Positions 23,424-31,543 of a stretch of DNA of 36,218 nt are shown here, piece by piece. Under the pieces are notes generated by a model that ran no database searches, was not told the DNA's origin, and saw nothing but the letters and a program-made list of their open reading frames with translations. How positions within the stretch are numbered: position 1 is the stretch's first letter; the number at the start of each line of letters is the position of its first letter. The DNA lies in the NCBI GenBank assembly GCA_046296655.1, contig JBKBLE010000024.1, positions 1 through 36,218 of the forward strand. The letters run 5' to 3'. Both the position numbers and the translations under genes were made by a program. This DNA is from Cloacibacterium sp046296655. GTDB lineage: Bacteria > Bacteroidota > Bacteroidia > Flavobacteriales > Weeksellaceae.

Positions 23424-23556
23424 GCGTGAGGGCGTAACCGAAAATCCCGCAGTAAGCTAAGGCAAAAGAATTGGAACGAGGAATTGCAGGTGAAGACCGA
23501 CTTTTTGTTTTTTTGGGGGAAAGGAATGAAGTGGCTAAAAACATAAAGGCACGCCC
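23424..23556. repeat. Dispersed-repeat-like element before the THX gene
   Basis: Lies in the 274-base gap 23376-23649, which has no gene. GGGCGT (23430-23435) and ACGCCC (23551-23556) bound a stretch with AACCGAAAATCCCGC, then AAAGAATTGGAACGAGG and a T/G-rich centre. The layout (GGG..., CCGAAAATCC, A/T-rich, GGAACG) parallels the element at 5057-5140 read on the other strand. Its GC content is higher than the flanks. Confidence 0.5.
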
Positions 23557-23590
23557 AAAAAATCTAAATTTTTAAGATGATAAAATGCAT

Positions 23591-23620
23591 TTGTGTACTA
23601 TTTTAATTTTTTTAACTTTG
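23591..23620 (+). promoter_or_regulatory. Promoter of the THX gene
   Basis: TTG (23591-23593), 19 bases, TAACTTTG (23613-23620); ATG at 23650. A full Bacteroidota promoter. Confidence 0.82.
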
Positions 23621-23649
23621 TAAGAACCAATTATTTAAAACTAATATTT

Positions 23650-23856
23650 ATGGGAAAAGGCGATAAAAAAACGAGAAGAGGAAAAGTAACCGCAGGAAGC
23701 TACGGAAAAACAAGACCGAGAAAATCTAGAACATCTAAAGTAGCGGCTCCAAAAGTGGAAGCAAAAGCTGAAAAACCTAAAAAAGTAGCGAAACCGAAAG
23801 AAGAAGTAGCTGAAGAAAAGCCTAAAACTACTAGAAAGAAAAAAACCGAAGAATAA
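23650..23856 (+). CDS. 30S ribosomal protein THX with Lys/Glu-rich tail
   Basis: 68 aa from the ATG at 23650; a longer in-frame start at 23593 overlaps the promoter and is rejected. MGKGDKKTRRGKVTAGSYGK followed by TRPRK is the THX (bS22-type) signature, a small basic peptide placed at the top of the 30S head. THX in Thermus is only about 27 aa; here a tail of some 40 residues of alternating Lys/Pro and Glu follows (KVEAKAEKPKKVAKPK, EEVAEEKPKTTRKKKTEE), as in many Bacteroidota. The last codons and stop form part of the terminator stem. Confidence 0.9.
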   Translation: MGKGDKKTRRGKVTAGSYGKTRPRKSRTSKVAAPKVEAKAEKPKKVAKPKEEVAEEKPKTTRKKKTEE

Positions 23857-23870
23857 TCTTCGGTTTTTTT
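23842..23870. terminator. Terminator overlapping the end of the THX gene
   Basis: AAAACCGAAGA (23842-23852), loop ATAA, TCTTCGGTTTT (23857-23867), then T-run. The stop codon is in the loop, so the final codons are constrained by the hairpin. It also faces the 3' end of the minus-strand gene at 23869 and can serve both strands. Confidence 0.9.
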
Positions 23871-25134
23871 AATGTTTTTTTATTTCATCTTCTGGGATGT
23901 TTTTTGTTTTCAATAAGTTGATGTATTCCATAGCGCTGTAAGTCATCCAATTAACTTTTTCGGGAGCTTTTCTATTTTCCAGAGTAAATTCTACAATTCC
24001 TACGTTTTCATTCATCCAGGGTAGAAGGTAATAATTCAACCCTCCTTTATAGGATTTGAATTCACCAAAATTTTTTCCTTTTTCTGTATGCTGAGCGATG
24101 CTAAAACTGAAAATATAAAATAAAGGAATCAAGAAAGCGATAAAACTAAAACTTTTTAACATTATTTTATTTTGGATTTTAGAAAGTCCAACTCCTATTA
24201 AAATGGCAAATAATATATTGAAAGGAATGAAAAACACATAATTATCTGAAACGGCATAGAATGTAGAAAACCCGTAAACAGCTAATGAAGCAGTTAATAT
24301 GAACCAAGCGATTCTTGGTTGAGTAGTAAACAGTAAATAAAATCCGTATATGCCAATAATTACAAATAGATTGAAATTATAAATTAAATATCCTAAGGAT
24401 TTTATAAAATCATTGAAATAAGTAGATAAATCTTTCTTAAAAGAATTAGATACCCAATTGCCTTGTTCTGAAGTAAAAACTGAATGAAAGGATAGGTTTT
24501 GGCTTATATTTACCACAAAAAGCAATCCGAAAAGAATGCAAAAAGCTAATAGAGGAAAAAGGTAAGCGTTTGTTTTCTTCTTAAAATAAAAAAGTAACAA
24601 TAAATAAGAAGGAATAAGCAATATGTTTTGGATATGTGCCCATAAACTTATCCCTAAAAATATACTTGAAATGAATAGATGTTTAGGAGAATTTTTATTG
24701 TACGCTTTTAATGCAAAATAATAATAGAGTGCAATCCAAATAGCATTAAATGTATATACCTCCACAATTTCTGCATTTCTCCAAAAAGAAAAACTGAAAC
24801 CAAAAACTACAGCAGATATGAAGGATGTTAATTGTTTTTTGGTCATCTCTAATACAATTAAATATATCAATGAAACGACTGCTGCTCCTGATGTAATCAC
24901 TAAGATTTTATTTGCTAAAATACCATCGATAAATAGTAATTTTTTAATTAAAATGGCTGTATTAATATATAAGATGTGTGAAGTTGCAGTAGCTTCTTTT
25001 ATGAATATTCCTTTTTCTGTTGTTAAAACATAGCCCACACAATCTCCAAAAGGGATCTTACTGAAACTTCCTAAGCTATATACAATGATAAAAAAGATAA
25101 ATAAAAAGATAAATTGGTTATTAGTAGATTTCAT
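23869..25134 (-). CDS. DUF2723-like polytopic GT-C-type membrane protein
   Basis: 421 aa with about ten hydrophobic segments to residue 340 and a soluble periplasmic-type tail. SFSFWRNAEIVEVYTFNAIW (about 113-132) is the pattern of DUF2723/TMEM260-like proteins, and the first loop carries FGDCVGYVLTTEKG where GT-C glycosyltransferases hold their acidic residues. TMEM260 is a protein O-mannosyltransferase, so a role in protein or polymer glycosylation at the inner membrane is plausible. It is half the length of many Bacteroidota DUF2723 proteins (about 1000 aa with TPR), so the tail domain is missing or never existed. It lies 3 bases after the DUF2480 gene. Confidence 0.72.
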   Translation of the reverse strand: MKSTNNQFIFLFIFFIIVYSLGSFSKIPFGDCVGYVLTTEKGIFIKEATATSHILYINTAILIKKLLFIDGILANKILVITSGAAVVSLIYLIVLEMTKKQLTSFISAVVFGFSFSFWRNAEIVEVYTFNAIWIALYYYFALKAYNKNSPKHLFISSIFLGISLWAHIQNILLIPSYLLLLFYFKKKTNAYLFPLLAFCILFGLLFVVNISQNLSFHSVFTSEQGNWVSNSFKKDLSTYFNDFIKSLGYLIYNFNLFVIIGIYGFYLLFTTQPRIAWFILTASLAVYGFSTFYAVSDNYVFFIPFNILFAILIGVGLSKIQNKIMLKSFSFIAFLIPLFYIFSFSIAQHTEKGKNFGEFKSYKGGLNYYLLPWMNENVGIVEFTLENRKAPEKVNWMTYSAMEYINLLKTKNIPEDEIKKH

Positions 25135-25137
25135 TTT

Positions 25138-25647
25138 TTAATTTTTAAAAATTGGGACATTAGAACAAGCTTCGCCGAACATGAGCGATTTTACAATTGG
25201 TTTTAGTTTTTCTACCAATTCTATGTAAGCATTTTCGGGAATGTCTTCTTCGCTACAGCCTTTTACGAGGACGCGTTTTGCTTCTAAATCAGCGAAATTA
25301 TAATTGGTAATTGCTTCGTGCATTAAAACTACTTCTAAATCTTTTTTGGTTCCGTAAACTATTTTTTTTGCCACTCCTGTAAGTTTGGAAGTGATGAGGA
25401 AATATGCCCAAATCGGAACAATAGCATCTACTGAACAATAAACGTAAACATAAGCGTCACGATAGATTTCCGAATCAATTTCTGCAACTTTTTCGCGGAA
25501 ATCTTTTTCTTTCAAAATCATTTCCATGAAAAGAAAATCCTTCAAATCTATCCCAATTCTTTTGCCTTTAGGAGAAAGTGCTGATAAATCAAAATTCACC
25601 AAACCGCTTTCTGCTACTTTATTTTTTATTTCAAAATCTTTTGACAT
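25138..25647 (-). CDS. DUF2480 family protein
   Basis: 169 aa from the ATG at 25647 (MSKDFEIKNKVAESGL); an in-frame ATG at 25671 is closer to the promoter box and less likely. The family pattern is NKVAESGLVNFDL, then GIDLKDFLFMEMILKEKDFR, AYVYVYCSVDAIVPIWAYFL and the ending FGEACSNVPIFKN. DUF2480 is a cytoplasmic Bacteroidota family of unknown function. The stop is 3 bases before the DUF2723-like gene, so the two form an operon. Confidence 0.85.
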   Translation of the reverse strand: MSKDFEIKNKVAESGLVNFDLSALSPKGKRIGIDLKDFLFMEMILKEKDFREKVAEIDSEIYRDAYVYVYCSVDAIVPIWAYFLITSKLTGVAKKIVYGTKKDLEVVLMHEAITNYNFADLEAKRVLVKGCSEEDIPENAYIELVEKLKPIVKSLMFGEACSNVPIFKN

Positions 25648-25658
25648 TTTAAATTTCT

Positions 25659-25676
25659 TATCTTTGAACAAATTTA
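25659..25676. promoter_or_regulatory. Divergent promoter boxes for lpxB (+) and DUF2480 (-)
   Basis: TATCTTTG on the + strand (25659-25666; TTG 15 bases upstream) and TAAATTTG on the - strand (25676-25669) lie next to each other. The + start would give an lpxB leader of about 80 bases that contains five AAAATCT-like repeats (25711-25749). Confidence 0.55.
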
Positions 25677-25749
25677 AGTCAAATTTTTAGAATAAAAATT
25701 TTTAGTCCATCTGAAAATCTAAAATCTAAAATCTAAAAAATCTAAAATC

Positions 25750-26856
25750 TTGAAATATTATATCATCGCAGGAGAAGCATCAGGAGACTTACACGCTTCT
25801 AATTTAATGAAAGCCATTTTACAGAAAGACCAAAATGCAGAATTCAGATTTTGGGGAGGAGATTTAATGGCGAAAGTTGCGGGTGAAAAACCTGTAAAAC
25901 ACTATAAAGAACTCGCTTTTATGGGCTTCTTGGAAGTGGTGATGAACCTTAGAACGATTTTGAAAAATATAAAACTTTGTAAGGAAGATGTTAAGAATTA
26001 TCAACCAGATGTTTTGGTTTTGGTAGATTATCCAGGTTTTAATTTAAGGATTGCAGAGTTTGCCAAAAATCTTGGAATAAAGGTAGTTTACTATATTTCT
26101 CCACAATTATGGGCTTGGAAAGAAGGCAGAGTAGAAACCATCAAAAAATATGTGGACGAAATGCTGGTGATTCTTCCTTTCGAGAAAGATTTTTATAAAA
26201 AACATCAAGTAGATGCGCATTTTGTGGGGCATCCATTGCTAGATGCGATTTCTGATTTGCCAGAAATTTCTGTTGAAAATTTCAAAAAGGAAAATAATTT
26301 AAATGAAAAAGAAATCATTGCACTTTTACCCGGTTCTCGAGAGCAGGAAGTAGAAAAAATGTTGAGTTTGATGCTTTCGGTTAGAGATTCTTTTAAAAAT
26401 TATCAGTTTGTAATTGCTGGTGCGCCAAGTTTATCCAAAGAATTTTATCAGAAATTTGTAGATGATGATGTGCATTTTGTTTCCAATAAAACCTATGATT
26501 TATTGAGATGTTCTAGAGCAGCTTTGGTAACTTCGGGAACGGCAACTCTAGAAACAGCTTTGCTGAATGTCCCAGAAATTGTGTGTTACCGAACCAGTAA
26601 AATTTCTTACGAAATCGGGAAACGTGTGGTGAAAAATATAAAATTTATATCACTCGTGAATTTGATTATGGATCAAGAAGTGGTAAAGGAATTGATTCAA
26701 AATCAACTCAATACAGAAAATTTAGTTGATGAACTTCAAAAAATTATGGAAGGGCCAAAACGTAACAAAATGCTTCAGGATTATGAACTTCTCAGAGAAA
26801 AATTAGGTGGAAAAGGAGCAAGTAATCACGCCGCAGAAATTATTGTTAATCTATGA
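25750..26856 (+). CDS. lpxB: Lipid-A-disaccharide synthase
   Basis: 368 aa. It joins UDP-2,3-diacylglucosamine and lipid X (2,3-diacylglucosamine 1-phosphate) to lipid A disaccharide at the inner membrane face. KYYIIAGEASGDLHASNLMK opens the protein (GEASGDLH at 8-15); YYISPQLWAWKEGR (about 115-128), FVGHPLLDA, LLPGSREQEV and the GTATLETALLNVPEIVCYR region are all typical of the GT-B fold of LpxB. The start is a TTG: there is no in-frame ATG before GEASGDLH, and the family begins M-K-Y-Y-I. The next gene overlaps its stop by 4 bases. Confidence 0.95.
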   Translation: MKYYIIAGEASGDLHASNLMKAILQKDQNAEFRFWGGDLMAKVAGEKPVKHYKELAFMGFLEVVMNLRTILKNIKLCKEDVKNYQPDVLVLVDYPGFNLRIAEFAKNLGIKVVYYISPQLWAWKEGRVETIKKYVDEMLVILPFEKDFYKKHQVDAHFVGHPLLDAISDLPEISVENFKKENNLNEKEIIALLPGSREQEVEKMLSLMLSVRDSFKNYQFVIAGAPSLSKEFYQKFVDDDVHFVSNKTYDLLRCSRAALVTSGTATLETALLNVPEIVCYRTSKISYEIGKRVVKNIKFISLVNLIMDQEVVKELIQNQLNTENLVDELQKIMEGPKRNKMLQDYELLREKLGGKGASNHAAEIIVNL

Positions 26857-27320
26857 TGAAAAAAATAATTACACAACTCGAAGAAATAGAAAATTTAAAA
26901 CAATTTTCCCATAAAAATGCTCCTGAAATTTCAGAAGCAAGTATTGGTTGGCATTTAGAACACTCGCTTTTGGTGATTTCTAGAATTTTGGAAGGTTTGC
27001 CACTTTCTCATCCAGAAAAATATCAACCTAAATTTTCTTGGGCTAAATTTATGGTCATGACTTCTGGATATATACCTAGAAAAAAAGGAAAAGCTCCGAA
27101 ATTCACTATTCCTACAAATGAAAACTTTCTAGAAAATATAGATAATTATCTAAATTCCGTTAGAGAAAATTTACAAATGATTAAGAATCTCCCTTCTCAA
27201 TCTTATATAGAACATCCTTATTTCGGACATTTAGATGTAAAACAAACTTTAAAATTTTTAAAAATTCATACTCAGCATCATCTTAAAATTGCAAGAGACA
27301 TATTGGCTAAATCTCATTAG
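26853..27320 (+). CDS. DUF1569/DinB-like protein
   Basis: 155 aa (or 154 from the second ATG at 26856). Its ATG overlaps the lpxB stop (ATGA). A four-helix DinB-like pattern is indicated by ASIGWHLEHSLLVISRIL with His34 or His37, YIEHPYFGHLDVKQTLKFLK and IHTQHHLKIARDIL, giving candidate metal-binding histidines. The same HPxFG-L ... HxxHH spacing occurs in the C-terminal extension of PaaZ in this window. Function unknown; coupling to lpxB suggests cotranscription rather than a proven link to lipid A. Confidence 0.82.
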   Translation: MMKKIITQLEEIENLKQFSHKNAPEISEASIGWHLEHSLLVISRILEGLPLSHPEKYQPKFSWAKFMVMTSGYIPRKKGKAPKFTIPTNENFLENIDNYLNSVRENLQMIKNLPSQSYIEHPYFGHLDVKQTLKFLKIHTQHHLKIARDILAKSH

Positions 27321-27352
27321 AGATTTTTTAATGAAGAATAAATGACAAATAA

Positions 27353-27378
27353 AAGAGTAACAAGAGGTTGCTCTTTTT
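27353..27378 (+). terminator. Terminator after the lpxB operon
   Basis: AAGAGTAAC (27353-27361), loop AAGAG, GTTGCTCTT (27367-27375) with one G-T pair, then seven T. Confidence 0.85.
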
Positions 27379-27442
27379 TTATTTTGAAGGGATAAGTTTC
27401 AGGATAGTTTCTTCATGTTTTAATCAATTTCATTGCTTAAAT

Positions 27443-27594
27443 TTTGAATGTCCGTTTAGTGTCATAAAGCACTAAATTTTATAGTTTAGAAAAATTTGAC
27501 AAAAGTAACTGATTGATTTTCAATAATATTTAATTTTAATAAATCTTCAAAATTGTTTCAAAATTGCAATTATGCTTTAAAACGGACATTCAAA
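27443..27594. mobile_element. 152-bp MITE-like element with 15-bp terminal inverted repeats
   Basis: TTTGAATGTCCGTTT (27443-27457) and AAACGGACATTCAAA (27580-27594) are perfect inverted repeats around an AT-rich, non-coding centre. TAATCAATTT just left of the left end (27421-27430) and AAATTGATTA just right of the right end (27592-27601) are also inverted copies, so the similarity runs beyond the 15 bases with a short insertion on the left. No transposase is present. The right end touches the PEP carboxylase remnant. Confidence 0.6.
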
Positions 27595-28872
27595 TTGATT
27601 AAAGAAGATTTAATTCATTTGGCTAAGAAAATTTCTATTTCGGCGGTATCTAATCCTGTTCCTTTTCAGCTTTCTGAAATGATTCAGGAGAAAGTTTCTG
27701 CATTAGGTGAAATGGGCAAAAAAGCAGTAGAAAGAAATCATTATGAACAGTGGAGACAATTCGTAAATCTTATGATTTGTCAATTAGAAAATACCATAAC
27801 AGAAAATTTTGAAGATTCTAAAACCTATTATAAATCTAGCAAAGCGCTTCAAGAAGATTTAAAAAATCTGAGAGAAGTTTTGGTACAAAAAGGTTTCCAA
27901 AGCATTGCCGAAGATTTATTATTCTCGGTAGAAAGAGCGGTTCAATGTTTCGGTTTTCATTTGGCTAAATTAGATATTAGACAAAATAGCGCTTTCCATG
28001 AAAGTATGCCAGAACAAACCGTTTTTGGAACGGTAAAAATTACAGTTCAAGGCGAATCTGTGGCGCAACTTTTCGGAAATCCTATGACGGCGAAATATAA
28101 TCTCAATGCACTTTCGTCTGGAACTGCAAGACATATTATTCAAAATAAATACAAAACCGAAAAACCACAATATCCATTTGATTCTATGGAATTTCTGGCT
28201 CAAAAATCCTTTGAACATTATAGAAATTTAATAGAAACTCCAGGATTTATCAATTTTTATGGAAAAGCAACGTGCATAGATGTTTTAGAGAAAAGTAAAA
28301 TAGGTTCTAGACCAGCCAGAAGAACGGGAACCAGAACATTGCAGGATTTACGCGCCATTCCTTGGGTTTTCAGCTGGAATCTTTCTCGTATTGCACTCAC
28401 AGGTTGGTATGGTTTAGGTGAAGCGCTTAAAATTTTGAAATCAGAAAAACCACAAGAATATCAACAGTTAAAAGAAGCGGTTCAAAATTGGAATTTCTTC
28501 AAATTTTTAATGATTCAGACCGAGACCAATCTTATTTTGTCTAATATAGAAATTATGAAAAAATATGCAGAATTAGACCAAAATGAAGAAGAAAGAAACC
28601 TATTTATGGATAAATTTCTTACCGACCATCAAAATGGAGTTCAGCTGTTAGAAGAATTGTTCGGAGAAGCGGCTCTGGAAAGAAGAAGCGGGCAATATGA
28701 TAACTTGAAATGGAGAAACCAAAAACTAGATGTTTTACACCATTTACACCTTCATTATCTGCAACAATGGAGAAATTTAGATGACGAAAATAAAATAGAA
28801 AAAGACAAAATTCTCAATAAATTATTAAGTTTAATCAATGCCATTTCAAGTGGTTTGAAAAACACTGGATAA
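27553..28872 (+). pseudogene. ppc: Phosphoenolpyruvate carboxylase remnant, N-terminus and core deleted
   Basis: An open frame of 439 codons from a TTG at 27553, entered from the MITE-like element; similarity begins near 27595. The first part to LAKLDIRQNSAFHE (ending at 28002) is the middle of PEP carboxylase; the rest, from TVFGTVKITVQGE through SKIGSRPARRTGTRTLQDLR and AIPWVFSW to the C-terminal NTG, is the last third. Missing are the N-terminal third, with the FTAHPTE His loop, and roughly 250 residues after residue 150, with the GxGGTIGRGGG loop. PEP carboxylases are about 850-900 aa, so this cannot fix bicarbonate. The frame is intact at the junction, so a deletion in phase is inferred. 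Confidence 0.85.
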
Positions 28873-28879
28873 GAGTATA

Positions 28880-28914
28880 AAATTCCTTAAATGTAACGTT
28901 TAAGGAATTTTTTT
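28880..28914 (+). terminator. Terminator after the PEP carboxylase remnant
   Basis: AAATTCCTTAAA (28880-28891), loop TGTAACG, TTTAAGGAATTT (28899-28910), then T-run to 28914. The remnant still has an intact 3' end. Confidence 0.88.
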
Positions 28915-28957
28915 GTTTAAAAATGGAGAAAAAGAACTTACGAGTTCAATAAATTTT

Positions 28958-28965
28958 TATATTTG
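28958..28965 (+). promoter_or_regulatory. -7 promoter box of comEC
   Basis: TATATTTG, 22 bases before the ATG at 28988. No clear TTG at the right spacing. Confidence 0.5.
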
Positions 28966-28987
28966 GTTAAACTAATAACCAAATTGC

Positions 28988-30766
28988 ATGAACAAGCAAC
29001 CACTTTTGATTTTGTGGATTTGTTTTATTTTCGGGATTCTTATTTCCGAAAAGTTGAGCTTGTCAACTGCTTTAGTCCATGTATTTTTGAGTTTTAGCTT
29101 CCTATTTTTAGTTTTTTGCTTTTTAAAAATTCATTTTTTCTTCAAAATCAAAGAGTATGTATTGGCAATTTTCTTTTTGGGATTTGGTGTTTTCGCACAT
29201 GAACTCTATAATAAAGAACAAGTTCTTCCAAATTTTCCTAGTTCTTCGGAAGTGGTTTTTACTTTGGATAAAAAACTGAATTCTAACGAGAAAAATAAAC
29301 GTTACGAAGTCAAAATTTTGAAAGTTAACGACGAAATAAACCATTTAGGTTTGGTTTTGTCTGTTCCAAAAGAAGAAAATGAACTGGATTTCAAACATTT
29401 TTATAAAGCCGAAATTTATCTCAACAAAGTAAAAGCGAATGCGCAGGATTTTGGATTTGATTATCAAAAATATTTGGCCAAAAAGCAGATTTATTTTCAA
29501 GGATATGCTCCTAATTCTTTTCATGTTGCGAAGAAAGAAAACCTTACTTTGTCCGAAAAAATTAAACAAAAACGATTAGAAGTTTTGAAAAATATTGACC
29601 AAGCAAAGCTTTCTGAAAAGTCTAAAGAATTTACCAAAGGAATTATTCTGGCAGACCGCACAGAAATGGACCGAAAAACGGTAGAGGATTTTAGCAAATC
29701 TGGTTTGGTGCATATTTTGGCGATTTCAGGTTCGCACATGGCGATTATTTTTTGGCTGATTTTACTGCTTTTGAAACCAATTTTTCCTGCAAGATTAAGA
29801 AATGTTCCGATTGTTATTTCTTTGATTTTCATTTGGTTGTTTGCAGTTTTTATAGATTTTGGAAGTTCTGTGATTCGTTCGTGTATTATGATTACAGCAT
29901 ATTATTTCTATGTTTTATTGCAACGGAAACCAGATTTGTTACATGCAATGGCGATTTCTGGTTTAGCGATTTTGATTTTTGACACGAACCAACTTTTTGA
30001 TGTAGGATTTCAATTGAGTTTTATTGCGGTTTTCGGAATTTTTTGGCTCAATGAACCGATTTTGAAATATTTGCCAAAGCCTAAAAATAATGTTCAGAAT
30101 TTTTTGGTGAATGTAGTTTCGATTAGTATTGCTGCGCAATTGGCGACTTTACCATTGGTTATTTATTATTTTCATCAATATTCTCTGATTTCGGTTATTG
30201 CGAATCTGGTGGTGATTCCTTTTTCTGAAGTAATTATCGTTTTTGCTTTATTGATGACCATTTTGTTGGGTTTTGGCTTCGATATTTCTTGGTTAAATAC
30301 TCTTTATGATTCTGGAGTTCAACTGGTTTTGAAAGTGATTCATTTTTTCGCAAGCCTTGATGTTTTCTTCTTTAAAAACATACCAATGCATTGGTCAGAA
30401 GTCATCGTTCTTTTTAGTATGATTTTTTTTTTGAGGAGAATTTTAACACGTCATCATTTAAAATCACTCATCAAAGTAGGATTTTTGGTCATTATATTTT
30501 TAATGCTTAGAATAGGATTTAACTACTATGAAAATTCTCAATCTGAAATCTTAGTGCACGAATTTTTTAAAGAAAAAATAATTTCTGTTAAAGAAAAAGA
30601 TAAAGTAGTCTTTTTTTTGAAAAATTCTAAAAATTTAGAAATCCAGAAAAAGTACATCATAGAGCCTTATTTGGTTGCTAGAAGAGTGAATGATTTTAAA
30701 ATTATCTTTGTTCCTCAAAACGTAAAATCATTAGTCATAAATAAGAAAAATTACATGCTAGAATAA
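28988..30766 (+). CDS. comEC: ComEC/Rec2-family DNA-uptake channel protein, short form
   Basis: 592 aa. ComEC carries single-stranded DNA across the inner membrane during natural transformation. The N-terminal hydrophobic region (about 5-70) leads to the OB-like DUF4131 domain (about 80-185), then the competence domain: HILAISGSHMAII (242-254), PIVISLIFIWLFAVFIDFG and DVGFQLSFIAVFGIFWL. After helix 8 or so (about 500) only 90 residues remain, too short for the C-terminal metallo-beta-lactamase-like nuclease domain of longer ComEC proteins. Short forms are usual in Bacteroidota, so it is probably complete. Start ATG 28988. Confidence 0.9.
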   Translation: MNKQPLLILWICFIFGILISEKLSLSTALVHVFLSFSFLFLVFCFLKIHFFFKIKEYVLAIFFLGFGVFAHELYNKEQVLPNFPSSSEVVFTLDKKLNSNEKNKRYEVKILKVNDEINHLGLVLSVPKEENELDFKHFYKAEIYLNKVKANAQDFGFDYQKYLAKKQIYFQGYAPNSFHVAKKENLTLSEKIKQKRLEVLKNIDQAKLSEKSKEFTKGIILADRTEMDRKTVEDFSKSGLVHILAISGSHMAIIFWLILLLLKPIFPARLRNVPIVISLIFIWLFAVFIDFGSSVIRSCIMITAYYFYVLLQRKPDLLHAMAISGLAILIFDTNQLFDVGFQLSFIAVFGIFWLNEPILKYLPKPKNNVQNFLVNVVSISIAAQLATLPLVIYYFHQYSLISVIANLVVIPFSEVIIVFALLMTILLGFGFDISWLNTLYDSGVQLVLKVIHFFASLDVFFFKNIPMHWSEVIVLFSMIFFLRRILTRHHLKSLIKVGFLVIIFLMLRIGFNYYENSQSEILVHEFFKEKIISVKEKDKVVFFLKNSKNLEIQKKYIIEPYLVARRVNDFKIIFVPQNVKSLVINKKNYMLE

Positions 30767-30794
30767 TTTATTTAGAATAGTTATAAACTGATAA

Positions 30795-30812
30795 ACATGA
30801 CATTTGTCATGC
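30795..30812. promoter_or_regulatory. CATGACATTTGTCATG dyad upstream of sdhC
   Basis: CATGACA (30796-30802) and TGTCATG (30805-30811) are perfect inverted repeats with a 2-base centre, 22 bases upstream of the sdhC -7 box. A binding site for a regulator of respiratory genes is a reasonable reading; no known factor is identified. Confidence 0.5.
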
Positions 30813-30833
30813 TTTCAAACGTTAACAAATTCT

Positions 30834-30841
30834 TAATTTTG
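30834..30841 (+). promoter_or_regulatory. -7 promoter box of sdhCAB
   Basis: TAATTTTG, 26 bases before the sdhC ATG. It matches TAnnTTTG; the -33 TTG is not clear. The upstream gap 30767-30833 has an ACATGACATTTGTCATGC palindromic stretch (30795-30812; AUGACA/TGTCAT arms). Confidence 0.6.
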
Positions 30842-30867
30842 TGAAAATTCTAAAAAATAAATAAACA

Positions 30868-31530
30868 ATGGCAGGATTAACTCAATCTACAATTGGTAGA
30901 AAGTTTTTAATGGCGCTTTCAGCAATGTTTTTGCTGATATTTTTAGTAATTCACTTGTCGGTAAATTTACTATCGATATTTAGTGAAGATGCATTTAACA
31001 CAGCGTCTCATTTTATGGGATACAATCCTTTAATACAATTTGTGATGCAGCCGGTTTTAATAGCGGGTGTAATTTTTCACTTTGTAATGGGCTTCGTTTT
31101 AGAAATGAAAAACAAAAACGCAAGACCAGTAAAATATGCTGTAGTAAATAACAGCGGAAATTCTAGTTGGGCTTCTAGAAATATGATTATTTCTGGAGCA
31201 GTAATTTTAGCTTTCTTAGGATTGCATATGTATGATTTCTGGATGCATGAAATGAATTATAAGTATGTAGAGGCTCTATCAATCAATGAAACAAGATATT
31301 GGGAAGAGTTACATGCTAAGTTTGCAGATTTATGGAGAGTGATTTTTTACGCAGTTTCTTTTGTTTTATTAGGATTGCACTTATCACACGGTTTCCAATC
31401 ATCATTCCAATCGATAGGAGCGAGACATCCTAAATATTTAAAATGTGTAAACACTTTAGGAACTTGGTATTCTATTTTAATTCCGCTAGGATTTATCGTA
31501 GTAGCTGTATTTCATTTCGTAACTCAATAA
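30868..31530 (+). CDS. sdhC: Succinate dehydrogenase cytochrome b subunit
   Basis: 220 aa with five hydrophobic segments, the single-subunit type B membrane anchor seen in Bacteroidota and Wolinella fumarate reductase. It carries quinone and heme b; likely ligands are among His29, His71, His120, His171 and His174, each within or near a helix. The anchor transfers electrons between SdhB and menaquinone. SdhA begins 13 bases later. Confidence 0.93.
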   Translation: MAGLTQSTIGRKFLMALSAMFLLIFLVIHLSVNLLSIFSEDAFNTASHFMGYNPLIQFVMQPVLIAGVIFHFVMGFVLEMKNKNARPVKYAVVNNSGNSSWASRNMIISGAVILAFLGLHMYDFWMHEMNYKYVEALSINETRYWEELHAKFADLWRVIFYAVSFVLLGLHLSHGFQSSFQSIGARHPKYLKCVNTLGTWYSILIPLGFIVVAVFHFVTQ

Positions 31531-31543
31531 TTTACATAATATT

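Noticed and set aside
23376..23544. Minus-strand frame in the gap before the THX gene
   Set aside because: It runs through the dispersed-repeat-like element and the promoter and has no recognisable protein features.
25711..25749. AAAATCT tandem units before lpxB as a regulatory site
   Set aside because: Such AT-rich tracts are frequent between genes here, and nothing else marks them as functional.
27553..28872. Functional short PEP carboxylase
   Set aside because: The FTAHPTE and GGTIGRGGG motifs needed for catalysis are absent.
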